Assembly (NCBI GenBank): GCA_018268655.1
Contig: JAFDWC010000005.1
Coordinates: 1 to 46,839 of the forward strand
Length of the DNA stretch: 46,839 nucleotides
DNA from: Actinomycetota bacterium
Lineage (GTDB): Bacteria; Actinomycetota; Thermoleophilia; Solirubrobacterales; 70-9
Direction: 5' to 3'
This document shows positions 24,293 through 31,910 of the stretch, piece by piece; the stretch's first letter is position 1; each line of letters opens with the position of its first letter. The translations under genes and the position numbers were made by a program. The notes below the pieces were generated by a model. It made no database searches. It worked only from the letters and a program-made list of their open reading frames with translations, and had not been told where the DNA came from.

Positions 24293-25369
24293 ATGGGAGA
24301 GACTCAGTATCCACCTCTGGTCAACCTCGACGACGCCGAACTGCGCGCCGAGCGGGTCCTTCCGCGGCCCACCTTCGAGTTCATCGCCGCCGGGGCGGGC
24401 GACGAGCTGACCCGCAACCGCAACCGCGACGCCTTCCGCCGCCGCTGCCTGCTGCCGCAGGTGCTGCGCGACGTCAGCCAGGTCGACCTCGCCGCCACCG
24501 TTCTCGGCGAGGAGATCTCGCTGCCGGTGCTGGTCGCGCCGATGGGCCTGCAGCGGATCGTCGACCCGGAGGGCGAGTGCGAGATGGCGCGCGGGGTCGC
24601 CGCCGCGGAGACGATCATGTGCGTCTCGACGGTGTCGACCCGCTCGGCGGCGGAGATCGCGGCGACCGGGGTGCGGCGCTGGTACCAGCTCTACCTGCTC
24701 GCCGACCGGGCGGTCACCGCCGACCTCGTCGCCCAGGCGCGCGAGCACGGCTACCGGGCGCTGGTGGTAACCGTCGACGGGCCGGTGCTGGCCCGCCGCG
24801 ACCGCGCGATCCGCGCTGGCTTCAGCTTCGGCCCGGAGATCAGGATCCCCAGCTGCGGCCCGGCGCTCGGCCGCCCCGAGGGGCTCGACCCGGTCGAGGT
24901 GGCGGGCATGCTCGACCGCTCGGCCACCTGGGAGACGGTCGAGTGGCTGGCCGAGTCCGGCCTCCCGGTCGTCGTCAAGGGGGTCCTCACCGCGGCCGAC
25001 GCGGCGCGCGCCTGCGAGCACGGGGCGGCGGCGGTGATCGTCTCCAACCACGGCGGCCGCCAGCTGGATGGCGTCCCGGCGACGCTCGACGTGCTCGCGG
25101 CCGTGGTCGAGGCCGTCGACGGCCGCGCCGAGGTGCTGCTCGACGGCGGTATCCGCCGCGGCACCGACGTCCTGATCGCGCTCGCGCTCGGGGCCCAGGC
25201 GGTGCTGATCGGCCGGCCCGCCTACTGGGGACTCGCGGTCGGCGGCGCCGCCGGAGTCACCGAGGTGATCGAGTTGCTGCGGGCTGAGGTTCGGCAAGCG
25301 TTGACCCTGGTCGGCTGTCGCGGCTGGGGCGAGCTCACGGCAGAACACGTCGCCGACGCCCCTGCTTGA
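24293..25369 (+). CDS. FMN-dependent alpha-hydroxy-acid oxidase/dehydrogenase
   Basis: The product has 358 residues. It matches the lactate/glycolate oxidase and mandelate dehydrogenase family: LPVLVAPMG near the N terminus, WYQLYLL with the active-site Tyr, the loop VSNHGGRQLDG with the catalytic His and substrate-binding Arg, and the FMN phosphate site LLDGGIRRGTDV followed by AVLIGRPAYWG. It oxidises an (S)-2-hydroxy acid to the 2-oxo acid. ATG 24293 is chosen since the longer frame runs back through the divergent gene's start. The operator copy ends two bases upstream, so the message probably has a very short leader. Confidence 0.93.
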   Translation: MGETQYPPLVNLDDAELRAERVLPRPTFEFIAAGAGDELTRNRNRDAFRRRCLLPQVLRDVSQVDLAATVLGEEISLPVLVAPMGLQRIVDPEGECEMARGVAAAETIMCVSTVSTRSAAEIAATGVRRWYQLYLLADRAVTADLVAQAREHGYRALVVTVDGPVLARRDRAIRAGFSFGPEIRIPSCGPALGRPEGLDPVEVAGMLDRSATWETVEWLAESGLPVVVKGVLTAADAARACEHGAAAVIVSNHGGRQLDGVPATLDVLAAVVEAVDGRAEVLLDGGIRRGTDVLIALALGAQAVLIGRPAYWGLAVGGAAGVTEVIELLRAEVRQALTLVGCRGWGELTAEHVADAPA

Positions 25370-25495
25370 CAGATTGTCAAACGATATCGGCGCTGGGGCG
25401 CCCGATTGCGCGCTTCGCATCGGAATCGACCATCTGCCCGGCCCCGGCCGCCGAGCCCTGGCCGGCGCGGGACACTAGGCTTCCAGCAGCACCCC

Positions 25496-25585
25496 GGAGA
25501 GGTGTCCGAGTGGCTTAAGGAGCGCGATTGGAAATCGCGTGGGCGGGGTTAACTCGCCTCGAGGGTTCGAATCCCTCCCTCTCCG
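25496..25585 (+). tRNA. tRNA-Ser (anticodon GGA)
   Basis: This is a class II tRNA of 90 bases beginning GGAGAGGTGTCCGAGTGG. The anticodon loop UUGGAAA gives GGA, reading UCC/UCU. The variable arm TGGGCGGGGTTAACTCGCC is long, the T arm GAGGGTTCGAATCCCTC is intact, and the acceptor stem GGAGAGG pairs with CCTCTCC plus discriminator G. CCA is not encoded. Confidence 0.96.
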
Positions 25586-25685
25586 CTGAGCCGCTCTGGC
25601 TGCGCCGGGCGGCGTCATCGGTCGCTCACGTGCAGAGCACGCTTCGCTCCCTGCTTCCTTGCCCGGCGTTGCCAGAGCGGCTCAG
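25586..25685. repeat. Large inverted repeat directly after tRNA-Ser(GGA)
   Basis: The 25-base arms 25586-25610 and 25661-25685 (outer sequence CTGAGCCGCTCTGGC) pair at 23 of 25 positions across a 50-base loop. The first arm begins at the base after the tRNA. It may be the tRNA terminator, but the long stem and large loop are unusual and resemble a small mobile or repetitive palindrome. Confidence 0.65.
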
Positions 25686-25723
25686 GGCGGGGGCGGCGGA
25701 GTCATGGTGCGCCGGCCGATCGC

Positions 25724-26479
25724 TTACCCCGATGGCGGGCCGAGCTCTTCGCTCGCCGCTGCGTGGCCCTCGTAGGGCAGCACCGCGAAGTACATGAGGG
25801 AGGGGAGGAGGTCCTCCAGGTCGCCGCAATCTTCGCGGCAGAGGCGCGCGTAGAGGACGGATTCGACTCCGCCGACGACGCTGGCCGCCGTCAGCGCGGA
25901 GCGGGATCGGCGGCCGGGCAGGAGCGCGTCGGCGCTGGCGTCGAGGCAGCGGGCGAGGTCGTCGAGGAGGTTGATCCGGCGCCGGGTCGCCTCCGGTCCG
26001 GCGGCGCGGGCCTCGACGATCAGGGTCCGCGCCGTATGCGGCTCGGCGACGCCGAAGGCGAGGACCGCGGTGAGGCTCAGCCGCAGCCGGACGCGCCAGC
26101 CCTCGCCGCCAGCCGCCGCCGTCGTGATCCGGGACCGCAGCCGCCGGGCACCGGCGTCGAAGGCGGCCAGGAAGCAATCGTCCTTGTTGGTGAAGTGCTC
26201 GTAGAAGGTGGGGCGGGAGACGCCGGCGCGTTCGATCACGTCCTGGACGTTGGCCTCGCGGTAGCCGCGGGTCGCCGCCGCGTCGAGCATCGAGGCGATC
26301 AGTCGCTCGCGCTGAACCGCCCGCACCAGCTCGGCGGGCAGCCTGCGGCTGCCCGCCGGGAACTTGCCGTCGCTCGCCGCCAGCAGCTCGAGTACCGCCT
26401 CCACCTGCTCGGGCGGCCAATCGTCCCCGATCGCTTCGAGGAGGAGGTCGGGGCTGAGTTCGACGCGGTCGGGGGGCAC
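25724..26479 (-). CDS. TetR/AcrR-family regulator (first of three)
   Basis: The product has 251 residues, long for the family, with about 50 extra N-terminal residues before the DNA-binding domain. The TetR helix-turn-helix covers about 58-105: ATRGYREANVQDVIERAG, then VSRPTFYEHFTNKDDCFLAAFD. The C-terminal half is the variable ligand domain. The start is GTG 26479, only three bases from a palindrome (26483-26498), so an internal start is possible. It is divergent from the second TetR gene. Ligand and targets unknown. Confidence 0.88.
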   Translation of the reverse strand: MPPDRVELSPDLLLEAIGDDWPPEQVEAVLELLAASDGKFPAGSRRLPAELVRAVQRERLIASMLDAAATRGYREANVQDVIERAGVSRPTFYEHFTNKDDCFLAAFDAGARRLRSRITTAAAGGEGWRVRLRLSLTAVLAFGVAEPHTARTLIVEARAAGPEATRRRINLLDDLARCLDASADALLPGRRSRSALTAASVVGGVESVLYARLCREDCGDLEDLLPSLMYFAVLPYEGHAAASEELGPPSG

Positions 26480-26482
26480 CGG

Positions 26483-26498
26483 GAAACTTTTCAGTTTC
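26483..26498. promoter_or_regulatory. Palindromic operator between divergent TetR genes
   Basis: GAAACT-TTTC-AGTTTC is a perfect 6-4-6 palindrome in the AT-rich 134-base gap between divergent TetR genes. A further short symmetry (AACT-TACTT-AGTT) lies near 26506. The position next to the minus-strand start suggests autorepression. Confidence 0.45.
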
Positions 26499-26613
26499 TA
26501 ATAAAAACTTACTTAGTTCCCTCACCGTACCAGAACGAAAGTTTGCTGTTGGAACTCCTAATGCCCAAAGGTATCCTTCGCAACATGCTCCCGCCAACGT
26601 CCTGGGAGCCTCG

Positions 26614-27219
26614 GTGACCCCGGTTCGGCCAGCTCTGCCCCGCGAGTTCGTCGCGGTCCACAAGCGTCGCCGGATGATGGACGCGATGGCCGAGCTGAGC
26701 GCCGAGCGCGGCTACGGGGCGACCAAGATCGCCGATGTCGTCGCCCGCGCCGGGGTCGCCCGCAAAACCCTCTACGACAGCTTCGCGGGCAAGGAGGAGC
26801 TGTTCCTCGCCGCCTTCGATGCCGCCGTCGAGGAAGCCCGCGAGGCGGTGGCGAGCGCCTGCGCGGAGGCCGGGGGTGGGGTGGAGCAGCGGGTCGAGGC
26901 GGGGCTCGAGGCGCTGCTCGACTTCCTCGCCGCCCACCCGGCGCGGGCGCGGCTCTGCATGGTCGAGGCGCTCTCGGCGACGCCGGCGACGGCCGCCCGC
27001 TACGAAGGGGCGATCCAGGACTTCGCGCAGCTGCTGCGCGACGGGGTGCCGGCGCACCGGCGTCCGGACACGCTCGAGGAAACGCTGGTCGGCGGCGTCG
27101 CCTGGATCCTCCAGCAGCGGATCCGCAACGACGAAGCCGAGGCGGTCGGCGCCCTGCTGCCGGAGCTCTCCGGATTCGTGCTTTCTCCGTACCGCGGTGT
27201 AGGAAAACCAGGCCGCTGA
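26614..27219 (+). CDS. TetR/AcrR-family regulator (second of three)
   Basis: The product has 201 residues from GTG 26614, with gggag about 8 bases ahead. The helix-turn-helix is at about 20-65: AERGYGATKIADVVARAG, then VARKTLYDSFAGKEELFLAAFD. The C-terminal domain ends with VGGVAWILQQRI, a pattern shared by the third TetR gene, so the two are probably paralogues. The gap to the third gene is 47 bases on the same strand. Ligand and targets unknown. Confidence 0.9.
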   Translation: MTPVRPALPREFVAVHKRRRMMDAMAELSAERGYGATKIADVVARAGVARKTLYDSFAGKEELFLAAFDAAVEEAREAVASACAEAGGGVEQRVEAGLEALLDFLAAHPARARLCMVEALSATPATAARYEGAIQDFAQLLRDGVPAHRRPDTLEETLVGGVAWILQQRIRNDEAEAVGALLPELSGFVLSPYRGVGKPGR

Positions 27220-27266
27220 AGCGGGAGGCGAAGCCGGCGAGACGGTGGCAGACTCCCAGGCCGCCG

Positions 27267-27911
27267 ATGGACAGACTGCCCCGTGGACGCCATGGCCTCT
27301 CGCCCGAGTACGTAGCGCAGCACCAGCGCGAGCGGCTGATCGCGGCGCTGACCGAGGTCCTCTACGAGGTCGGCTACGAGGAGACCACGGTCTCGCTGAT
27401 CGGCCGTCGCGCCGCCGTCTCCAAGAGCGACTTCTACAAGCACTTCTCGAGCAAGGACGAGTGCTTCTACGCGGCCTACGACGCGGCGATCGACCGCCTC
27501 CGCGGGCAGGTCGCCGCCGCCTGCCGCCGCGATCGGGAAGCGCAGTGGCCGCCACGCGTGCGCGACGCGCTCTCGGCACTGCTGGCCGCCCTCGCCACCG
27601 ATCCGCCGCTGGCGGCGATCTCGCTGGTCGAGGGGCTGCGCGCCGGGCCCGGGGTCTACGATCGCTACCAGGCGGCGCTCGAGAGCTTCGCCGGCTGCCT
27701 CCGCGAAGGCGCCCCGCTCGCCCCCGACGGCGCCGAAGTCCCGCCCGCTGCCGACGAGGCGATCGTCGGCGGTATCGCCTCCCTGCTCGGCCGCCGCGTC
27801 CTCGCCGGCGAGGCGGCCGGGATCGCCCAGCTCGAGTCGCAGGTGGTCGAGTTCGCGCTGACGCCGTACGTCGGCACCGACGAGGCGCGGCGAATAGGCT
27901 CTGGGCGATGA
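27267..27911 (+). CDS. TetR/AcrR-family regulator (third of three)
   Basis: The product has 214 residues. The DNA-binding domain lies at about 20-70: LYEVGYEETTVSLIGRRAA, then VSKSDFYKHFSSKDECFYAAYD. Near the C terminus IVGGIASLLGRRVLAGEA parallels the second TetR protein. Its stop overlaps the start of the dCTP deaminase gene (ATGA), which couples a regulator of unknown ligand with a nucleotide-metabolism enzyme. Another frame is open over the same DNA but has no protein-like character. Confidence 0.9.
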   Translation: MDRLPRGRHGLSPEYVAQHQRERLIAALTEVLYEVGYEETTVSLIGRRAAVSKSDFYKHFSSKDECFYAAYDAAIDRLRGQVAAACRRDREAQWPPRVRDALSALLAALATDPPLAAISLVEGLRAGPGVYDRYQAALESFAGCLREGAPLAPDGAEVPPAADEAIVGGIASLLGRRVLAGEAAGIAQLESQVVEFALTPYVGTDEARRIGSGR

Positions 27912-29041
27912 CCGGCGTGCTGCCCTCGCAGGAGCTCGAGCGGGCGATCGAGGCTGAATGGGTGAGCTCGGGTGATTTCCGCATCCGCCCGGATGCGGTG
28001 CAGCCCGCCAGCATCGACCTCCGGCTCGGCGACCACGCCTGGGCGCTGCGCTGCTCCTTCCTCCCCGACGTCGACTCGACGGTCGAGGAGAAGATCGAGG
28101 GGATTGCCTTCCAGCAGGTCGACCTCCGCGACGGCGCCGTGCTCGAGCGCGACCGGCCCTACCTGGTGCCGCTGATCGAGGAGCTGGCGCTGCCCGAGGA
28201 CGTCCGCGCCAAGGCCAACCCGAAGAGCTCGACCGGCCGCCTCGACGTCTTCACCCGGGTCATCAGCGACCGCCAGGCCCGCTTCGACGACATCCGCGCC
28301 GGCTACCGCGGGCGGCTCTACCTCGAGGTGGTCCCGCGCTCCTTCGCGATCCAGGTCAAGACCGGCCTCTCGCTCAACCAGCTGCGTCTGGCCCGCGGCG
28401 AGGTCCGCCTCAAGGACGCCGAAATCCGCCAGCTCCAGGACTCCTCGCCGCTGCTCTTCCTCGACTCGCAGCCGCTGGCGCAAGAGGAGTTCGACGTCTC
28501 CGATGGCCTCTTCCTCTCGCTCGACCTCTCCGGCCCCGAAGACCGCGTCGTCGGCTACCGGGCGAAGAAGAACAGCCTCCCGGTCGACCTCTCGCGGATC
28601 CGCGCCTACCGCTGGAACGACTACTGGGACCCGGTCTACCCGGAGGCCGGCGGCCGGGTCGTGCTCGAGCCGGAGATCTTCTACCTGCTGATCTCGGCCG
28701 AGGGGGTCCGGATCCCGCCCGAGGTCGCCGCCGAGATGATGGCCTACGACCCCACCGCCGGCGAGCTTCGGACCCACTACGCCGGCTTCTTCGACCCCGG
28801 CTTCGGCTACGACCCGGCCGGCGAGCGCAACGGCAGCCGCGCCGCGCTCGAGGTCCGCGCCCGCGACGTCTCCTTCATGGTCGAACACCGCCAGCCGGTC
28901 TGCAAGCTCGGCCTCGAGTGGATGGAGGCCCCCGCCGAGCGCCTCTACGGCGCCGGCCTCGGCTCCAACTATCAGGGCCAGGTGACGATGCTGAGCAAGC
29001 ACTTCGCCGAGCAGACGGCGGGCGTCGCGGCGCCTGCGTAG
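27908..29041 (+). CDS. dcd: 2'-deoxycytidine 5'-triphosphate deaminase, long form
   Basis: The product has 377 residues, twice the length of the classical trimeric Dcd, as in the long-form family where two dUTPase-like domains are fused. The first domain shows VQPASIDLRLGD and NPKSSTGRLDVFTRVISD, which holds the Lys-Ser-Ser-x-Gly-Arg substrate loop. The second domain includes ALEVRARDVSFMVEHRQPVC, with VCKLGLEWM. It deaminates dCTP to dUTP, feeding dTTP synthesis. ATG 27908 overlaps the TetR stop by four bases. The open frame that extends upstream through the TetR gene is not coding. Confidence 0.9.
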   Translation: MTGVLPSQELERAIEAEWVSSGDFRIRPDAVQPASIDLRLGDHAWALRCSFLPDVDSTVEEKIEGIAFQQVDLRDGAVLERDRPYLVPLIEELALPEDVRAKANPKSSTGRLDVFTRVISDRQARFDDIRAGYRGRLYLEVVPRSFAIQVKTGLSLNQLRLARGEVRLKDAEIRQLQDSSPLLFLDSQPLAQEEFDVSDGLFLSLDLSGPEDRVVGYRAKKNSLPVDLSRIRAYRWNDYWDPVYPEAGGRVVLEPEIFYLLISAEGVRIPPEVAAEMMAYDPTAGELRTHYAGFFDPGFGYDPAGERNGSRAALEVRARDVSFMVEHRQPVCKLGLEWMEAPAERLYGAGLGSNYQGQVTMLSKHFAEQTAGVAAPA

Positions 29042-29104
29042 CCGATTGCTTTGGCCTAGGGACGCGACGAGGGTTCAGGGTTTTGCGAGGGGAGCGCCGG
29101 CGTG

Positions 29105-29157
29105 CCCCTCCCGAAAACGCTCCGCCTTCGGCTCCGCTGGAGTGTTTTCGGGAGGGG
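29105..29157. terminator. Long stem-loop after dcd; remaining gap empty
   Basis: CCCCTCCCGAAAACGCTCC (29105-29123) pairs with 29139-29157 at 18 of 19 positions plus one G-T pair. It stands 64 bases past the dcd stop, before the convergent MerR gene. There is no T tract. The stem resembles an extragenic palindromic element acting as a terminator. I see no gene in the rest of the 29042-29341 gap, which carries only further G/C-rich short repeats. Confidence 0.6.
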
Positions 29158-29341
29158 TACACCACCGCTCCCTAAGAAACGGCTGAGGACTCGCAACGTC
29201 CCGAAGCTCACGAACGAAGCTGCGGGCGCCCGTCCCCTCGTGGGAGCTTCCGTGCTTTGGGGCCGGGAAGCTAGACAGGCCGAGAGAGGAGGGTCCCCCG
29301 ACCCCCTCCCCGCAAGACCTGCGTCCCGACTGTCGCGTCGC

Positions 29342-29809
29342 CTACGAAGGATCCAGCTCCCGCAGCAGGTCGCGCACCCGCCTGCGCCGCGCCACCAGCT
29401 CGTCTTCCAACTTGCCGATCTCGTCCCGCCGCCGGCGGGCCAGCTCGAGCTGGCCGGCGATGTAGGAGAGCGATTCCTCGAGGATCTGGCGGCGCCGGGC
29501 CGGGTCCTCGACGCCGCCGCGCCACTCGCGGCGGAGTGCTGCCCGCGCCTCCTCGGCCTCGAGCAGGTCCTTCAGCTCCTCGAGCGAGAGCCCGAGCAGG
29601 CTCTTCAGCCGCAGCACCTCGGTCAGCCGCTCGACGTCGGCCTCGGCGTAGGTGCGGTGGGCGCCCGGCTCGCGCCCGTCGGCGGCCGGCAGCAGGCCGA
29701 TTTCCTCGTAGTAGCGGATCGTCCGCGGCGTCGTCCCGGCCAGCTTCGCGACCTCGCCGATCCGCAGCTCGCGCGACTCCGCCCGCGTCCCGGTGGCCTC
29801 GGTGCTCAA
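29342..29809 (-). CDS. MerR-family regulator
   Basis: The product has 155 residues from TTG 29809, which has GGGGAGG 7 bases upstream; the ORF extends further but without a ribosome site. The winged helix is at about 14-60: LRIGEVAKLAGTTPRTIRYY, then EEIGLLPAADG and HRTYAEADVERL. A dimerising coiled coil follows (about 75-150), rich in Glu, Arg and Leu. No conserved metal-binding cysteines are present, so a drug, redox or other ligand is likely. It sits downstream of the MFS exporter on the same strand (148-base gap), which it may regulate. Confidence 0.92.
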   Translation of the reverse strand: MSTEATGTRAESRELRIGEVAKLAGTTPRTIRYYEEIGLLPAADGREPGAHRTYAEADVERLTEVLRLKSLLGLSLEELKDLLEAEEARAALRREWRGGVEDPARRRQILEESLSYIAGQLELARRRRDEIGKLEDELVARRRRVRDLLRELDPS

Positions 29810-29957
29810 GGGACAACCTCCCCGGGAGCATCGATCAAGAGACCCTGTGCGTAATTGACGTCGCCATGGCAACCACAAATGCACAACGACGGCCTTGACT
29901 GGTCCGGCGCGCCCGGCGACGAACGCACCGTGGCTCGGGGGGTTGGCGCGAGGCGCC

Positions 29958-31532
29958 TCACGGCGTCGCCTCGATCTCCTCGGCGATCGCCTCCTCGATC
30001 ACCAGCGCCCGCTCGCGGGTGCGCCGGCCCGAGGTGGTCCTGACGCCCTCGTCCTTGGGCCGCAGCAGCGAGACCACCGCGCCGACCACCGAGGTCCCCG
30101 CGAGCACCCAGAGGGCCGTGTGCATGTTTTCGATGAAGGGGCTGAGCTGGGCGCTGGTCAGGCCCGCGGCGAGGCCGGAGAAGATCTTAAAGAGGACGTC
30201 CTTCGGCACCGCGGCGGTGACGATCGCCAGCACGAAGGCGATCGAGATCACCGCCCCGGTGTTCTGCAGCATCGTCCGCGCCCCGGCCGCGATGCCGCGC
30301 CGCTCGGTCGGCACCGTGCCCATCATCGCCGCCGTGTTGGGCGAGTTGAACATGCCGGAGCCGATCCCGACCAGGAGCAGCCAGAGCCCGCTCTCCCAGT
30401 ACGCCGTGCCGGCCTCCAGGGTCGTCATCGCGGCGAGCCCGACGGCGGTGACCAGCATCCCGGCGGCGGCCAGTAGCCGGGAGCCGTGGCGGTCGGCCCA
30501 GATGCCGGCCAGCGGCGAGGCGATCAGCATCCCGATCGCCATCGGCGCCAGCTTGACCCCGGCGGTGATCGGGTCGTCGCCCTGGGCGCCCTGGTAGTAG
30601 AAGACGAAGATGAACATCAGCGCGAACCGCGAGAGGCCGTTGATGAAGGCGGCCGCGGTGGCGGCGGCGAAGAGGCGGTTCTGGAAGATCGTGAGGTCGA
30701 GCATCGGCGCCGAGCCGCGGTACTCGATCAGGACGAAGAGCGGCAGCAGGATCGCGGAGACGATCAGCGAGCCGATCACCAGGCTGTCGTTCCAGCCGGT
30801 GATGCCGCCGCGCGAGATCCCGTAGACGAGCCCGGTCAGGCCGACGACGAAGGTGAGGGTGCCGCCGAGGTCGAGGCCGCGGACGGCGTCGCGCTTGGCC
30901 AGCTCTTTGAGGATCAGGGCGGCCCAGAGCCCGCCGAGCAGGGCCAGCGGCACGTTGAACCAGAAGACCCAGTGCCAGGAGATGCCGACCAGGGCGCCGC
31001 CGAGGACGGGGCCGATCACCAGCCCGATCGCGGCGACCATCGTGTTCGTCCCCATCGCCAGCCCGAGCTGCTCGCGCGGAAAGGCGTCGGTGACGAGGGC
31101 GGGGCCGTTGGCGAAGATGAAGGCGCCGCCGATCCCCTGCAGGATCCGCCAGAGGATCAGCTGGGTGCCGTCGGCGGCGAAGCCGGCGCCGAGCGAGGCG
31201 ATGCCGAAGATCGCGAAGGCGGCGACGAAGGCGTTCTTGCGGCCGAAGAGGTCGGAGAGGCGACCGGCGGTGAGGACCAGCACGGTCGAGGAGATCATGT
31301 AGGCGAGGATCACCCAGACCAGTTCGAGCAGGCTGGTCCCGAGCGCCCGCTCGAGGTCGGGGAGGGCGATGATCAGCGTTCCCGAGTTGGTCGCGACGAG
31401 CAGCATCCCGAGGCTGGTGCAGGACAGCGCCCACCACTTGTAGCTCTCGTGCCCCGAGTCGACTCCGCCCGCGACGAACCTCTTCCTTACGTTCACGTCA
31501 AATACGGTAGCAACCCTGAGACTCAGTATCAA
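29958..31532 (-). CDS. MFS exporter, DHA2 (EmrB/QacA-like) family
   Basis: The product has 524 residues with about 14 membrane segments. Signatures: LGMLLVATNSGTLIIALPDL in the first helix, GRLSDLFGRKNAF in the loop 2-3 motif, the antiporter motif region with GLVIGPVLGGALVG, and a long hydrophilic C-terminal tail. The TTG start 31532 overlaps the stop of the upstream winged-helix gene (TTGA), favouring it; GTG 31496 is an alternative. It would export drugs or other hydrophobic solutes by proton antiport. Coupling to a regulator and the nearby SOS box suggest control by stress. Confidence 0.9.
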   Translation of the reverse strand: MILSLRVATVFDVNVRKRFVAGGVDSGHESYKWWALSCTSLGMLLVATNSGTLIIALPDLERALGTSLLELVWVILAYMISSTVLVLTAGRLSDLFGRKNAFVAAFAIFGIASLGAGFAADGTQLILWRILQGIGGAFIFANGPALVTDAFPREQLGLAMGTNTMVAAIGLVIGPVLGGALVGISWHWVFWFNVPLALLGGLWAALILKELAKRDAVRGLDLGGTLTFVVGLTGLVYGISRGGITGWNDSLVIGSLIVSAILLPLFVLIEYRGSAPMLDLTIFQNRLFAAATAAAFINGLSRFALMFIFVFYYQGAQGDDPITAGVKLAPMAIGMLIASPLAGIWADRHGSRLLAAAGMLVTAVGLAAMTTLEAGTAYWESGLWLLLVGIGSGMFNSPNTAAMMGTVPTERRGIAAGARTMLQNTGAVISIAFVLAIVTAAVPKDVLFKIFSGLAAGLTSAQLSPFIENMHTALWVLAGTSVVGAVVSLLRPKDEGVRTTSGRRTRERALVIEEAIAEEIEATP

Positions 31533-31819
31533 GATCGCTCAGCACGAGCGGGCTGCGGTCCCCCGGGCGGCTCGATCGGTTCGAGCTCGTCGAACCGGAT
31601 CGCCGCCGGCGTCGGCACCACCTCCTCGCCCTCCCAGGCGAGTAGTCCGGCGGCGGCCAGCGCCGTGGCGGCCCTCGCGACCGCCTCGGCTCGGCCGAGC
31701 ACGTTCTGCACCTCGCCCAGCGACAGCCGCAGCGGCTGCTCGATCAACAGCAGCGCCAGCACCTCCCGCTGCAGCCGCCGCTCGTCCTCGTTCCCCCGTC
31801 CGTCCCTCCGCCGTTCCAT
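31529..31819 (-). CDS. Small winged-helix-like protein
   Basis: The product has 96 residues. ATG 31819 follows GCGGAGGGACGC. After a charged N terminus the region 12-75 (LQREVLALLLIEQP, then LSLGEVQNVLG, then AAGLLAWEGEEVVPT) has the helix pattern and turn of a compact winged helix, ending in IRFDEL. I recall similar small proteins in Solirubrobacterales genomes, with no known function. The stop overlaps the MFS start, so it is likely the regulator or partner of that exporter. It is divergent from the radical SAM gene, sharing the SOS-box region. Confidence 0.75.
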   Translation of the reverse strand: MERRRDGRGNEDERRLQREVLALLLIEQPLRLSLGEVQNVLGRAEAVARAATALAAAGLLAWEGEEVVPTPAAIRFDELEPIEPPGGPQPARAERS

Positions 31820-31877
31820 GCGTCCCTCCGCTCTCGAAATCTCGGCGGGGGACGTCCGGCATTCCTGCAAATCTATG

Positions 31878-31891
31878 CGAACAGATGTTCG
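31878..31891. promoter_or_regulatory. SOS (LexA, Cheo-type) box
   Basis: CGAAC-AGAT-GTTCG is a perfect 5-4-5 palindrome that matches the CGAAC-N4-GTTCG core of the LexA site of actinobacteria and Bacillus. It lies 59 bases before the winged-helix ATG and 20 bases before the radical SAM GTG, so LexA could repress either or both. I saw no second copy in the window. LexA binding is inferred. Confidence 0.75.
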
Positions 31892-31910
31892 TGTCAGATC
31901 GGAACGACCG

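Noticed and set aside
25366..25380. TTGACAGATTGTCAA palindrome
   Set aside because: It is a perfect 15-bp palindrome but overlaps the stop of the oxidase gene and lacks the TATCAAA half-site, so I do not count it as an operator copy.
25496..25685. Integration site (attL/attR) at tRNA-Ser(GGA)
   Set aside because: No integrase and no second copy of the tRNA 3' end were seen; the inverted repeat alone does not show integration.
27245..27907. Upstream extension of the dCTP deaminase frame
   Set aside because: It overlaps the well-supported TetR gene in another frame and has no family character.
30486..31910. Upstream extension of the radical SAM frame
   Set aside because: It is antisense to the MFS and winged-helix genes, has a compositionally biased D/E/R/A-rich string, and passes through the SOS box. 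Homology begins at 31911.
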